From NCBI RefSeq assembly GCF_964204645.1, contig NC_134035.1:9486501-9550500 (forward strand): 64,000 nt of DNA, in the 5' to 3' direction. The notes below the pieces were generated by a model. The model ran no database searches. It was not told the origin of the DNA and was given only the letters and a program-made list of their open reading frames with translations. The stretch comes from Tubulanus polymorphus. Lineage: Eukaryota > Nemertea > Palaeonemertea > Tubulaniformes > Tubulanidae. Positions 1 through 22,231 of this stretch are shown piece by piece. Both the position numbers and the translations under genes were made by a program. Numbering within the stretch: the first letter of the stretch is position 1; each line of letters opens with the position of its first letter.

Positions 1-545
1 CTTTCGGTCGTCTATGCACGAAACGGTAAGAATAACAAAATGGGACATATACAGCTCCGGGACACATTTTGTATGATAAACGGAAAATAAGCCACAACAA
101 AAACGTGCTATGGGCACAATTTATGCGGCGAAGCGATTATTTTTTTGTGAACGCGGGCAGCTATTGTCAACGTCTCCTTAAACATCCGCTAAACCCAACA
201 ATCGGGTCATTGAGGAGAAAAGAGCGTAGCACACCTGAGCATAAATCTTAAATAGCGCTGACTTGAAAAACCGTTGTATCTATAGGATTTCAAATAAAAC
301 ACCGCTTTTAATGAATCAGTTGTAGCTCACAACATCCGCGATAAAACGATAATAGTAAAATCCTACATTGAATGAAGAATTGTCTAAAAAAAGTATCTTA
401 GAAATACTATAAATATTTCGCGTGGTCACTACCACCCTTCTTCAGTCTATCATTTCTTCATTTATTGTGGGATTTTACTATTACCGCCCTTAATGCTGGG
501 CAATGTTCTAAATTGTGAGTAGATTGGATTGGGTTGACACATATA

Positions 546-617
546 TCCCATTTGGTCTAGTGGTTAGGATACCTGGCTCTCACCCAGGTGGCCCGGGTTC
601 GATTCCCGGAGTGGGAA
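546..617 (+). tRNA. tRNA-Glu (anticodon CTC)
   Basis: A complete 72-nt cloverleaf can be folded. The 7-bp acceptor stem pairs 546-552 with 610-616 (one T-G wobble), with discriminator A617. The D-arm contains the A-box text TGGTCTAGTGGTTAGGAT. The anticodon stem CCTGG/CCAGG encloses a 7-nt loop with CTC at 579-581, and the T-arm carries the B-box GGTTCGATTCC. There is no intron and no encoded CCA, as expected for a nuclear tRNA. The intact stems argue for a functional gene rather than a SINE head. A T-rich run suitable for Pol III termination (catttttaca) follows within about 10 nt. Confidence 0.95.
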
Positions 618-1430
618 TACATTTTTACATTCGCTGTACGCTTTACTTCATTATGTCGAGACGGTCCCTATAGCCTATTTTTTTCTCACGTTGTCTCACA
701 CTATGGGCGAACGCGTCTTCAAAGAAAACTTTTCAACGTGTTTAGCGCGTCGCGAGGTAATTGAACAGACAAGCCTGCAGTGGCTTCGATTATAACGCGG
801 TAATTTTACTGACTCGACCAAGCGTTAAATCGCGTACATACTCAAAACCGAGATCTATATCGGAAAGGGACGTGTTAGTGAGAGATTAACAAGATTGCAA
901 ACTTGTAGTAAATAATAACTTTCTCGAATAATACAGCGATTTGTTCAGCGTTGTGTTCAGAGTGGTCTCGATTTACAGTTATGGCTGAAATATGTATCTA
1001 AACAGGTTAGCTTTTATATTGTAAAATTTATTCCAAGTTATCGGTAGTTATTGTCAAGCGCTGTATCTCCAGGTATAGAGATCATATACGTTTAATGGAA
1101 AACGATTAATTTTGAAATGGGTAATATTGCGTCGTAAAGGTCTCGGCGTCATGCAAAGCTTATTACGATCGCAATATACCAGGGCGTGTTCGTTTTTCGC
1201 CGATGGACAAAAACAATCTTTCGATCGTTCTCCGGGGATGAATTATAGAGCGAAAATCGCTGATGACTATGTGATACGCGACGCACGATGACATTTCAAC
1301 GACTTCCATCGGATGTGCCAGGTCCGCCGTTTTTAAACACGAGCGAAGAACAAAGCGTTTATTCGCTGAATCAATACAAATACATTATGAACTATAATAT
1401 ATCGACAGTTTATTAGTTTCCAGCGTCTGT
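618..1430. other. Spacer upstream of the four-jointed gene; no gene seen
   Basis: No coding exon or repeat was recognised here. It presumably includes the promoter of the downstream plus-strand gene, but no convincing TATA box or initiator was identified. Confidence 0.4.
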
Positions 1431-1494
1431 TAGTGCTGCGAGGGATTTTCTGTGCGTTTGAATTACGTCGAAATGGCGTTAATAAACGAAACGA
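1431..1494 (+). other. Probable 5' untranslated exon of the four-jointed gene (5' end unknown)
   Basis: A strong donor GTAAGT begins at 1495 and a matching acceptor (pyrimidine-rich run then TTTTAG) ends at 1826, 130 nt upstream of the coding start at 1957. This fits a non-coding first exon spliced to the coding exon. The upstream limit is arbitrary. Confidence 0.35.
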
Positions 1495-1612
1495 GTAAGT
1501 TCATCGTTGTTTGAACAATACGACAGAAAGTGATGGGTGGTATAGGTAGGATAACTGCGAGTAGAAACATATTGTAACTACTGCGAGTATAGAAACTATA
1601 TCGTAAGAGGAT

Positions 1613-1735
1613 TTGGCCTGGGCCAATGTTTTTGGTCCGGGGCTAAATTTGGTACCGGTCCCATTTCGGCACGGTTGTTCCGGGTCTACTTTGGCACGGG
1701 TAAAATTTGGCCCGGGCAAAAAGTGCACGTGTTAT
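1613..1735. repeat. Degenerate GG/CCGGG-rich short repeat
   Basis: Phrases resembling TTTGGCCCGGG recur about every 20 nt (GGCCTGGGCC, GGTCCGGGGC, GGTACCGGTCC, GGCACGGGT, GGCCCGGGC). The repeat sits in the probable 5' UTR intron of the four-jointed gene. No function is evident. Confidence 0.4.
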
Positions 1736-1912
1736 CACAGCTATTATATGTTCATTCACCAGGGCGAGCTTCCAACACCTAAAACGCAGCACGTTATTCT
1801 TCTAATGTTTTTCTTTTGTTTTTTAGGATATGACAAATGCTTAGCGAGTGACAGGTCACGTGGCTGTGGACTCAACGACAATCATCGGCAATGACTTGCC
1901 GGACATAATTCT

Positions 1913-1943
1913 TGCGAGAGAAGAGAAGAGAGAGAGAGAGAGA
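1913..1943 (+). repeat. (GA)n simple repeat in 5' UTR
   Basis: A run of GAGA just upstream of the four-jointed start codon. Reading it as coding would give an arginine/glutamate-rich extension; the ATG at 1957 with a strong Kozak context is preferred. Confidence 0.7.
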
Positions 1944-1956
1944 GCTAGTCGTCACC

Positions 1957-11941
<9,985 letters not shown>

Positions 11942-11945
<4 letters not shown>

Positions 11946-11971
11946 CGCCTGGATAAGGTCCAAGGCGCTAT
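11942..11971 (+). promoter_or_regulatory. Hairpin overlapping the four-jointed stop codon
   Basis: ATAGCGCCT (11942-11950) is perfectly complementary to AGGCGCTAT (11963-11971), with a further GGA/TCC inner pairing. The UAG stop is inside the 5' arm. It could affect termination or mRNA stability, but that is inference. Confidence 0.45.
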
Positions 11972-14029
11972 ACGCGTGAACTAGTCAGAATGTGGATATC
12001 GTGAGAAGAAGACTTGGCGTGGTTGTTTCAGAGTCTGGTGGAAATCCGGTGTTTGTGCAACGCGTGCAAAACGCTCAGCTCCGCCGTTTCACGTATAAAT
12101 AACGAATAAACCACAGCGGAAACTATAATTGAACTACGTCAAAACAGCAATGAACGTAAGGTTGAGGTTCGAGGTTGAGCCACATCCGTGTGATTACTCC
12201 AAGTGACGACGCCATATTGGGTCGATCCGCCATATTGATTGGCGATATAGTCATTAAATCAAATGATGAAATCAACACGCACGACCCCTATACAAAAAAC
12301 ACTGTCGACACTTCGATCTTTGACGCAATCATGACTTTTATTATCAGATATTATGAAATTGTAAGCAGCATTTAAAACGAACCTCGCATATACGAGTTCG
12401 ACGCGTCTGCGATTTCATACACCGAATTCTACAGCGAATTCATTCTTTCAAACCAGATTTGATTGTTCTAAATCGTTATTTGCTAGTCACGAGTTGCAAT
12501 CTAATCAAATAAGATTTGCTCAAGAAGATTAATTTGATGATTAGATGAACTACTGACAAGAAATAACTGCCCGAGGTTTCGACATAATATCTTCTACGTT
12601 TGAGTTTAAGTTTTACTTTGAGTTTTGACCAGATCAGTTTTCGAAAAGCTAGGTCGAGGTTTTTTTGCAATTCGATTACACTGATTATGGACTCTTAAAA
12701 ACAAGTTCAGTGGATGGATTATTCCACGTGTATCGTGTTTACAAACACAGTAAAGAGCAGGTTAACTGCTAAGAAAATAGCGGAAACCTCGTATGGAATA
12801 AAAATGTTTAGTCCGCCATCTTTAAATCGTATCAAATCGTCATTAAAATCAAATCGCCTCATGATTTGTTAAATCGATGCCGCGTTAAAATCAATAAGAA
12901 AAGTTATTGACTCCCTGAAAAAAGATATGCGATCAAATTTGATTATGCCAGGATAGATACGGTTTTAGTTAAAATCAAATCTGATTTGACAGGATAATTC
13001 GCTGTGAATATCCCCGATGCGACGTCGTGTTTCTTTTGTCGCGTCTCAATTTGCCATAAAAGAATGAAACGGGTTCTTTATCGATGAAAATAATTCTATA
13101 GACGCTACGTTTCCGTATAATCATCGTCGTTCAATATTACGTACACCAGTAAAGTTAGCGAATTGATTTTCTCATCCGATCCGTTTTTGCAATAGAACCA
13201 TCTCGAATCTATGGAATCGTAGATGACGTCGTTGCCGTACGTAAACAGAGATGCCAAAATGGCGAAATCATAGAACAATCGTTCAGACCCAAATCGAGTT
13301 AGATTTAATCATTTTGTATATAGGGCCTATAAATAAAATTGAAGCAATTTACAGTTCTACTATGTGATGCTATTGATAAGTCAATGTTTCAAAGTCGATG
13401 CACTATACACTGCCACTTTCTTTTATAAGAGATACGCTGATTTTTAAAATAATCCAACAAAGCAAGATTTTGAATGAAATTTAACTTAATTTATCGGTGA
13501 GGACTGAAACATCTTGTTGCAACTCACCGATGATAAATTCACTTTAGACACCAAACTTTGTCACGTCACTATTATATTGTTCGTTCGTTGTACATGTATA
13601 TTATTTATTTTATGAAATAAAGATGGATATATCAGATATGACGTTGTCAGGGTCGTCTTTATAATGTCTTATTACGAGTCTTGATCGCTATTCCGATCGT
13701 GCTGACTTCTAAACTTCTAAAACGGTCGCTTTTACCATTATTCATGAACGGAAAGAACGGTTTTCAAAGGAAGAACGTGATTCAAATAAACCTAAACAAA
13801 TCGTTCGCCGAACAATACCAGAAACAGTTAGAATGATGATGACAATCTCGAGTTCGCAGATCGCAAATGGAATAGCGGTCGTCGCAAAGGAGTGATATAT
13901 GGAGATTAGATGTGATAAGTATAACTAAGTAGGCACCGCTAAAGTTTTGAAACCTCCAGATATATATCACTATCATTACGATTATCATTATCATTGTATT
14001 CATAGTGCCTGTATCCACAGGATGCGATC

Positions 14030-14170
14030 AAAGGCACCGCAGGTATATAACCAGATTAAAAATACAAAAATGTGTTTTTAGACGTTGTTTGAAGATTGCT
14101 AAACCGTCTGATACCCTGGCAGAGAAGGGGAGCTTATTCCACGTGCGTGGAGCAGCATCTCTAGCGATCT
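14030..14170 (-). mobile_element. Remnant of a non-LTR retrotransposon reverse transcriptase C-terminus
   Basis: Minus-strand translation contains DAAPRTWNKLPFSARVSDG followed by IFKQRLKTHFCIF. This resembles the conserved AAPRxWNxLP...FKxxLKTHLF tail found downstream of the RT domain in Jockey/CR1/RTE-type LINEs. Only this short piece is recognisable; no RT catalytic motif or endonuclease is present, so the copy is dead. Confidence 0.5.
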
Positions 14171-16297
14171 TCAAGAACGACATCAGCCTGATTCGTTTGG
14201 ACTGGAGTTCTCCGGAAAATCGTAATGAGCGGCTTGGTGTGTGTATAGTGCAAGTTAGTGTGACAGAGGTGACGTTGTTGAAGTTTGATAACTTTTTACA
14301 ATTATAGTAAATATATCTTATGAAATTATTCAATTCAAGCTAAGATTGGAGCGTTATGTTCTCTTAAGTGTTGAGGATATCTAATTTGTTAGAAGTATTT
14401 CTGAGGTTTGCGACTCAGCCTCAAGCGACCATCACAAAACAGGACTCAGGCAGCCTTCTGTACAACGCAGATAAATCGGGTTCATTTTCGATTTCACCCA
14501 CGTATACACACGGACCTTGATTGTCGACGCCGATCTCGTGACAACCGATGCACCTCAATAATTATTTTTCTGATCGAGTTTGTTAATCATCTACCAGAAA
14601 TGAATAGGAGTTCGAAGGTTCAACGTATGAACACGGAGCGATAAGCCTGAAATGACTGTATATTTACTGTGACATGTAAGAAATATACGATCGTGACTTG
14701 AGATGACGCGAATCTGAAATATTACCTTTTAAAAGACTTTAAGGTCGGTGGTGGTTGACTTTTCTTCAAAAATCGAATTCCTTCCAATTTCCTAACGTCC
14801 AATTCAGACGGGTTGGGTCTAGCTTTTTGGAAAAGGGGGCGGGTACGCTTACTTGGGTCACTACTTACATATGGGGTGGGGTCTGGGTATACAATGCCCC
14901 ATCAGAAAACTTTGAAATATTAGATGCATTCGGAGAGCACTCTCCTGGTTGAAATTAGTAATGAAATATGTTCACAATTTCACCATTTACTAAACAAAAA
15001 GTATTGGGTAGAAAATTCCTGGGTCACTCTGCGGAAAAAGGGCACCCCTGGATCCGCAACTGAGTAATTTGTTATAACAGGCTCGTTATACCTTCACGTA
15101 TTGGTCTCATCAATCCGGGTTCGTGAGTTCAATTCCTGGGAACGGCAGATCTAAGCCAAGTTCTAATCATATGACCTCTCTCCCTAAACGGGCGGAAATG
15201 TCGAAAATCGTGAAAGCTGTATCTAATATCGTATGCGGTACTTTTTAGAACCGCACAAACACGATGTAAGAGATGTCGAGACGGTCAGATCAGAGGATAA
15301 TCCAATGTTTACATAGTTAGTTTGGAAACGTTCTTAGTTTACCCCTGTCATCTCCCAAACCGAGTAAACTCACAGCGACGAGACACGCGGTATAGATCAA
15401 AGGCATAAAACCTGATATTTTTTCACTTCAGTTCTCGGGGAGAGGCAGGGAGAGGGAGAGAGATTACTGTCATCGATACACGAGTGTAAAACCTGTTAAA
15501 GACAGGTTGCGCGTACGTCGTATTTTTCGCGGCGCTGGTGAGCGCCCCGTGACGCCAGAGGCAAACATATGTACTTATTCCGACGCGTTCATAATAAATG
15601 CATACAAAATCTCGCGGGATTCTAAACGAACGGTGACAATCTATCATAGTCACCGGTTGACAAATGGCACAATACCTTGATAGTTATGCCGTGTGCGGTA
15701 TCGCAAATTTGATTTGTAGCTTCGGCGTTATTCTTAGATTGAAAAATGATAAAAATCTAAGCGAAAAACTACATAATGAAGAAAGTGATTTTCTAAGTAA
15801 AATCGCTATCGACGGGAAAACGCGATAATGGATTCGAAAATAGTAAAACGCGTTACAGGAACACGCCTCTTAGTAACCTCTGGCTCGCAAATGTCAATCA
15901 AAGCAGGACTGCAATATATATCATGTTTAGTCTAAAAATGGCACCAAAGAACATGATTTGTGCAGAGGATGTGACAAGTCATAAATAGATGACTCAAAAG
16001 AAGAATCTGTCGGAAACGTAACTACAAGTAGTATTGATGAAAATGGAAGTAAATGTAGATTAAATTAGATTTTTTATGCAGTGGAAAAATGGCCGCGCTG
16101 ACTTACACCAGGGCCCAGTTTCATAGGACCTTGGAGTTATCAGACTGATGTCTGATTATTCCAAGCAAAGATTGAGTATCAAAGCTAGCCATTATAGGGG
16201 TAAGTCCTCAATCACGGTGACAACCACTATAACATTGAGAAACCTGGATATTTCAGGATATTTCCCCGGATATTTTTGCTTCCACATCTATGAAATC

Positions 16298-16376
16298 CTG
16301 CCCAGGATTCGAACATAGTCGCTTGCGTGGCGGCGAGTGATTTTTGGTCACGGCGCCCATTAAACTATGACAAGAT
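16298..16376 (-). repeat. tRNA-like fragment (SINE head or tRNA pseudogene)
   Basis: Minus strand reads an A-box-like TAGTTTAATGGGCG and, about 40 nt on, a B-box GTTCGAATCCTG. The stems are imperfect, so this is not called a functional tRNA. Confidence 0.4.
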
Positions 16377-17685
16377 GATTCTTATAGGTTATTTCATCGA
16401 TCTTAATCAGGCAAACTTCTTTCCAGACGAAAAGCCTTGATAAACTACATGCTCCCACTGCCGTCTTGAAGGTTAATACCTATAATTAAGAGGATGACAC
16501 AGTCTAGACCAGAACACGTGCGTGTCACCTTCGCATTCTGACACATTAAACGCTTCCTCCGAGTTCTCGTCACACTTATCCCGTTCTCAGTAACACGATC
16601 AGACCCAACACGTCATACTTACGTGTGTGACTATCTTCTGACCAGCGTTGATAACCGTAACGGGTGATTTTCTAATTTCTGATTTCACAGCTCTGGTGAT
16701 CGATCTATTCATTCCTGTTTCCATAATATCAGCCAAGTATGTTTACACGAGATAAGATCGACCAAAAAATCATTCGTATACGAAAAACCCTCTATTCAGA
16801 CGACGGTCAGAATCGTTAATTGCGATCAATTGATCAAAACGTCAGCTTCAGTGTGGCTCGATTTATTAGTATTATTGTCCAAAGTACTCGCTTTAATGCA
16901 TACTTTAATGGCCACGACTTTGATCCCTTTGAAGAGAAATATGACTATAATTGCGGTTAATTCGCGATATTATTAGAAAGGTAATCTATCAAGTTGAAAT
17001 ATGGCGAATGTATAATCATCACATCGCGAAATCCTACCGGAAATGAAATGAAATATAAAAGTAATAAGTATGTTTTGAACGCAACGGAATGATTAGATGC
17101 GAATTGTGCAGATATGGGAGACTGTTGTTTGCATCCCGGCAGCAGGGATTAATTCAAACCACCCGATGATATCGCCAGAGGTTCCGTCGCCGTACGAAAG
17201 GCCGGATGTGACGTAGCGAAAGCTTGTTTTCTTAATAAAATCAAGTTAACCTTTTAAGATACATGAATATCTAATAGACATCTGTTGTTACGTTCGCTGA
17301 TTTCACAACGGGCTAGCACGGTTCCTCAACAACTCCTTTCGCATGAAATAGAACAACAGATATATAATCATATCGGGTCCACATATCTTTAATGTGGCGC
17401 AAAAATACTTGAGCCGGCTTGGCTATGTTTGGCCCGGGGTCTGTGGGCATTTTGGAGATGGTCACGTTCTAATCTCAGTCGAAAGGAGTATAGGATGCGC
17501 TTTGCACTCGGAAAGCGGGCGAATATCGTCGAAGAAAATAGACGTGTAATATCGACCATCTGCAGTCGTTGATTTCAATCGCCAGACGATTTGATGACAT
17601 ATTGCTCCCTCGTCGTTAACGTCTATCGTTTATATTATATATCGTTTCGATAATCGACGTGAAACTACGGCAGACACGACACGCA

Positions 17686-17860
17686 ATGAGCGGACAAAAC
17701 AGGTTCAACGTGAAAAGCGTCGATTCAAAAGAGAATCTCACGAGATATATGTCACTTTTTAATGATAGCATCGACCCGGTAAACGACCCTGTTGCCGCGC
17801 GCGATATTCACGACGAATGTTCGCCAATAAAAACCGAATCAATACCGAAAAGAAAACGTC
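17686..17860 (+). CDS. Orphan 5' coding exon with RFxV-type N-terminus
   Basis: An ATG at 17686 opens a 58-codon frame that runs into a good donor (CGTC|GTGAGT at 17861), leaving phase 1. The peptide begins MSGQNRFNVKSVDSKENL and stays hydrophilic, with a basic PKRKRR end. RFNV fits the RFx[V/I] docking motif bound by SPAK/OSR1 kinases, which occurs near the N-terminus of SLC12 cation-chloride cotransporters; that is only a suggestion. No downstream exons (for example membrane segments) were found in the next 6 kb, so this may be a stray frame, a pseudogene piece, or the first exon of a gene with very long introns. The sequence does not otherwise resemble a known protein to me. Confidence 0.3.
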
Positions 17861-18963
17861 GTGAGTTGTATTTGAAACTGGTAATTGATATCCGGGCTTA
17901 TCGTCTATTGATTGGCAAAAAGATCGGGATGTTTTAAGAAGCGTGGAGCTCATCATCATCAACGTTAACAAACGAGCTCGAAGTAACAGACAAATCACCT
18001 CGTGTAGAACGGAGGTGGCACATCATTATTATCTTTTTTTTTCGTATAGTAGCTATGCGATGATTATGGTGATTTATTTTATGACCTTTTGAAAACGTAT
18101 CCGGAAAACCAGCGAACGAGGCGGATCGCCACTCACAAATTGAGTAATGGCGATATGGTATGGGTATCCTTAGCCCAGAAGGGTGTATAAGCTTGACCGA
18201 AATCATGCGTATGTTTAGGTTTGGTAATTACCTAAAAGTCGATACTGAAAACTAACGGGGCATGTACATCTTGAAGGATACTGCTAAACAAAAACCGCCT
18301 AAGATTCAGACTTTCATAATTTTCGCTCTGAATTTGATATCGGTTTGAGTTCGAATCAGTGGGACCTAACGCGGTTTGCAAGACGAATATTCTTAACTCG
18401 AACATAAATCTTAGAACCATCGCATTTATCGGTAAAAAATCTTTTAGCGAATATGCACACATTATTACGACACTGTGGTCACCGCTGGTGGAAGGTAAAG
18501 TACCGTCTCGGTCACGTCAAGCTACCGGAAACATTTCTCCGACCTTCGAGAGCCAAACAAACTATAACAACTATCTTAAAGACTGCCGTTGATGCGCAAC
18601 CCTTGGTTGAACCATTTTTTGAAAATTCTAGCGTGGTCATTCTTGCATAAGAATCCCGAAGAAAACCTATCAGAGAAGCTTCTCAATTTCAATTCATCAC
18701 CTAAACATAATCAACGCATGATTTATGACAATTTTTCCTGAATGAGAATTCAATCGCATTTCTACGCTCGCGCAAACAACACAAAAAAGTAAAGAAATCT
18801 GACATCTGAAATATGGAACGCATTTGACGATCAAATCTTTCGCGACGAAAAATTGCAATTGAAAATTGAATTTTACTACAAGAACGAACAAGAACGACCA
18901 CTAACACCAATTTTCGTAATGATGATATTATAATTTCGATATAAGCAAAGTATATCGTCTTAC

Positions 18964-19150
18964 CTGGTTTATGCCTTGAATTCTTGAGAGATTTATAGAT
19001 TCCAAGCCAGAAAGACGAAGCGTCTCTCACCGGCGTCAGATCAGTAACCGCACAGACGATCGACAAGTCTCTTCCCGCGCTCACGTACACTATAGATTTA
19101 TAGTCGCATCTGGCGCAGACGACTTTTGCAGGTTTCGATTGCACCGTATT
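18964..19150 (-). CDS. Orphan internal exon candidate, Ig-like
   Basis: An open 62-codon stretch is bounded by an acceptor (TTAAACCAG|AAT at 19150) and a donor (CCAG|GTAAGA at 18964). The peptide includes VYVSAGRDLSIVCAV, reminiscent of the strand before the first Cys of an Ig V/I domain, then SSFWLGIYKS. An upstream in-frame stop confines the frame to these splice sites. No partner exon was identified on either side, so the call rests on openness and splice sites only. Confidence 0.25.
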
Positions 19151-19659
19151 CTGGTTTAAGAATAGCGATTCCGGGGTTTACAAAACTATATTTCGGCCTT
19201 CCGTCGGGCTTTCTAGAGATTTGCTTCCGATTAATGATCAATAGATGCGACATGAATATAGAATCGAACCTGTTGATACGTAGTTTGGTACGCAAGCGGT
19301 TGCCGATGTCTTCTTAAGCAAAATACCATTCCTTTTGCGAGACTAATGACTTATTCAAAGCCTAAAGCGTTGTGCTACCCACGGTACGCTACCCAGATAT
19401 AGTATAGTGTATATTGTATACCAAGGAGGTGGGTACCTCCCTGCAGGGTATACTGACTTCAATCTATCCAGTATTATACTTGATTAACCGCTATTAATTT
19501 ACCCTGTTACCACAATCAGTCCCCAGCCACAGTGATTTAATAATCGTACTGAATACGTTGAATTATTATACGTCTGGTGTCGTCGTTAGTTCTGTGGGTG
19601 TAGTTCGACCCTGGAGTTGGATCCGAAAAGGAATCGGGTATTTCGGCCCCTGGAGTTTC

Positions 19660-19805
19660 ATCCGAAACACGAGGAAACACGAAAACACATAATGTGTTTC
19701 TCACGTGTTTCTCGTTTCTCGTAAACGCACGCGACACAAGGAAACGCTCGGAAACATGTTTCTGACTCCTGTTTTCCGCGTTTCTCGGCGTTGGACTCAA
19801 TGGGC
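19660..19805. mobile_element. Foldback element rich in GGAAACAC/GTTTCC (second copy)
   Basis: Shares ACATGTTTCTG, GGAAACGC and TTTCTCGTAAACGCA with the element at 6430-6602 and is likewise palindromic. Confidence 0.5.
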
Positions 19806-19837
19806 AGAGAAAAATACTCGATGCGTTGGAAGAACGG

Positions 19838-19995
19838 TAGACTCCGCCCAAGTCGGATCCGATCAACTCGAACGTTTTTTGAAAATCTTTTTGTGACACT
19901 GTTCCTGAAATACATAATCGCCAACTCGGATATCGCTTCAAGTCGGACACATTTTCACGGTCCCAAAAGATCCGACTTGAGCGACTGCATTTTAC
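19838..19995. mobile_element. MITE with GACTCCGCCCAAGTCGGATCC terminus
   Basis: The left end GACTCCGCCCAAGTCGGATC is partly complementary to the right end GATCCGACTTGAGCGA. A second copy lies at 21685-21835 and a half-copy near 24555-24598. Confidence 0.5.
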
Positions 19996-20377
19996 GAGAC
20001 AAGAACTATAGTATAGTTACGTAGGTTGACACCACGCTTTACTGCGACAGCAATCTAGCGATACGGGTGATTATTAGATAACAGTGAATCCTTATGCCCC
20101 ACGACTAACCTAATTTGCTCGCCTTATTCCCACTAACGAGGCCTGTTTCAATTTTACAGAATCGACATTTCAAACAATTTTCTCTTCTCTCTCTCTCGAC
20201 ATCAGTCAACCGTTTGATGTGCCGCGCGCGCGCGCTGGTATTTTACAGCCGGTTTTGAGATGCACAAGAATCTGTTCATTATAGAATAGAAAATACGCAT
20301 GTATCGTTCCATATTCACATTAGCTAAGATTGAAATTATGATAAAGATCTATATAATTATCTAAAATATACATATAC

Positions 20378-20600
20378 AGTCAGGGGCAGATGTAGGGAAA
20401 TCGGAAGGCTGGGGAAGGGGATCCAGAAGAAAATCGAAGGTTTTTCTCGGATAAAGCATCCTCGTGATCTAGGGATTCGAACCTGATGGAATCGCTACAC
20501 TCAGCCACGGCAATCTCGATGCCATCGGGTTCGAATCCCTGCCGGTTGAGGATAAAGCAACAATGTCGAAGGCCACTAACAGGGGATGCCATCCTCGATT
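20378..20600. repeat. MITE-like start plus SINE-like tRNA-derived segment
   Basis: Starts AGGGGCAGATGTAGGGAAAT, similar to 25757 (AGTGGCGGATCTAGGAAATT), resembling common CAGTGGCGGA MITE termini. Inside, on the minus strand, TGGCTGAGTG (A-box-like) is followed by GGTTCGAATCCCT (B-box). Similar tRNA-derived text recurs at 32030-32090 and 32298-32348. Confidence 0.4.
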
Positions 20601-21370
20601 TTAACATGTTTCTTATAAATAGGTCCTGAAGGATGCATATTCCGATACGATGAGCGTCAATTTGCCGGTTTCAACTATTTCTGTCTTGACGAAAAGGGCA
20701 ACCTTAGTTATAGTGGGAAGGAAGGCAGGCAGGGTCCAAACTCCAGTTACAGTCGAACTCGCCAAGTCATCAAAGCTGGGATGATCGTTACGTCGACCAC
20801 AACCTTAATACATGTACATGTAAATTGAATTAGAAATTCACAGGGACTCGATAATAGTGGTGACTTCAGTAATGTGACGACCTATAAATGTACTCATACA
20901 TGTATTGTTTTCTGTTGCGAATACCATATATCAAATTCCGAAGGTCTGATCCGCACAAATCAACTTAAGCAAACGCGAATTTATTTCTTTTTCCTAAGAA
21001 ATAATTTTATTGTTTGACAGAGACATATTGAATAATTGTTTCAAACAAACCTACGGAACATAATCTTCCCCCCGTTTTATTTCAGTTTAGAAAATTGTTG
21101 TAGAGGTTTCACTTAAACGTACCAAGCCCGCAGGGACGCAAGTCAGAGAGTTATTAACTGACGGGTGCGAAAATAAGTTTATTTTCAAACACACATGTAC
21201 GACGAACTGTAAGTTAATCGTAACTATGTCTACTATACACTCTTAACTTTTAAGAAAATGTTCTCCTGATAAACCTGTAGTAGAATGAGAATAATATATC
21301 ACCTGAACCGTGAAAATAAACCCATTATTTTTTATTGAGACTAGATACAATTAATAAGGCTAAACAAAAA

Positions 21371-21564
21371 TGATACCTTGTTTCTCCGCAGCGGCCGGGT
21401 CATTTTTGTAAAATATGATAAAATTTATAAACAGTTCATTTCTATAGCGGCCGGGTCTGTTATGGTGAAATTGATCACGATTTTAAAAATAGTAATGTAT
21501 AGGGTAGATAGGCGGCCGGCCGGGTCAACATTTAAGCTCAGCAGAGCGGAGAAACAAGGTATCA
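21371..21564. mobile_element. Foldback element with perfect 19-bp TIRs and three GC-rich boxes
   Basis: TGATACCTTGTTTCTCCGC at the left is the exact reverse complement of the right end GCGGAGAAACAAGGTATCA. Between them GCGGCCGGGTC occurs three times (near 21391, 21447 and 21514) in an otherwise AT-rich interior. Confidence 0.75.
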
Positions 21565-21684
21565 ATTTTTTTTGGCCTAACATAGTAGCGTCTATATTTA
21601 TTAGATAAGCTGTTTGTAAAACGAAACAGAAACAAGGATATACACATAATGTATTTACATATAAAACCATACCCTAAAATAGTA

Positions 21685-21835
21685 CAGTCGACTCCGCCCC
21701 AGTCAGATCCGTTCAACTCAGATATTTTGAAATATTTTTTGTAACACTATATGAAATGCCGCGACATCCAAGTTGTATATCGCTCAAATCGGGACACATT
21801 TTTATGGTCCCAGAAGATCCGACTTGAGTGAAGTC
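21685..21835. mobile_element. MITE with GACTCCGCCCCAGTC terminus (second copy)
   Basis: Diverged copy of the element at 19838-19995: same order of GACTCCGCCC, TTGTAACACT, ATATCGCT, GGGACACATTTTTATGGTCCC and GATCCGACTTGAG. Confidence 0.5.
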
Positions 21836-21863
21836 AAGCGTACTTTACTCGTTGTCGTTTTAA

Positions 21864-22231
21864 CAGGGTCCCTACAGATCAGTCATTCCTGGATATAAGG
21901 AGTTTTGAAGGAGAAAATTTCATATTTCAAGAAAGTGTCTGCAATACTTTCATATCCATATTACTGTAGACTCCTAAATCGGACTTAAGACTATCAAAAC
22001 TTGGTTTCTAATTCAGTAACAACATGATTGGGTAAAACAAATCCCAACTGTATCGATTTAGGGGTAGTCTACTGTACAACTACAAACATTTTTAATTGCA
22101 TTTCTCAAAATTGAAGGAGTGTTAAAGGAGTCTCAGGTATTTTGTTCATATCAAAGGACTTTCAAGCAGCTTTAAAAGCATTTTCCGTTTCGAAGGGGTT
22201 TTTAAGAAACCAAGGCGTCGTAGGGACCCTG
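21864..22231. mobile_element. MITE with CAGGGTCCCTAC termini
   Basis: Perfect 12-bp ends CAGGGTCCCTAC / GTAGGGACCCTG enclose about 368 bp. A second, internally expanded copy lies at 25818-26387. Confidence 0.7.

Larger units (their letters stand above)
12111..17650. other. Gene-poor repeat-rich spacer
   Basis: No confident exon was found apart from a reverse-transcriptase remnant at 14030-14170 and a tRNA-like fragment near 16300-16368. A possible distal poly(A) signal (GAAATAAAG) lies near 13615, so the four-jointed 3' UTR could be longer than the 12105 signal implies. Foldback-like termini (GGGCCCAGTTTCATAG) occur near 16112. Confidence 0.45.
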
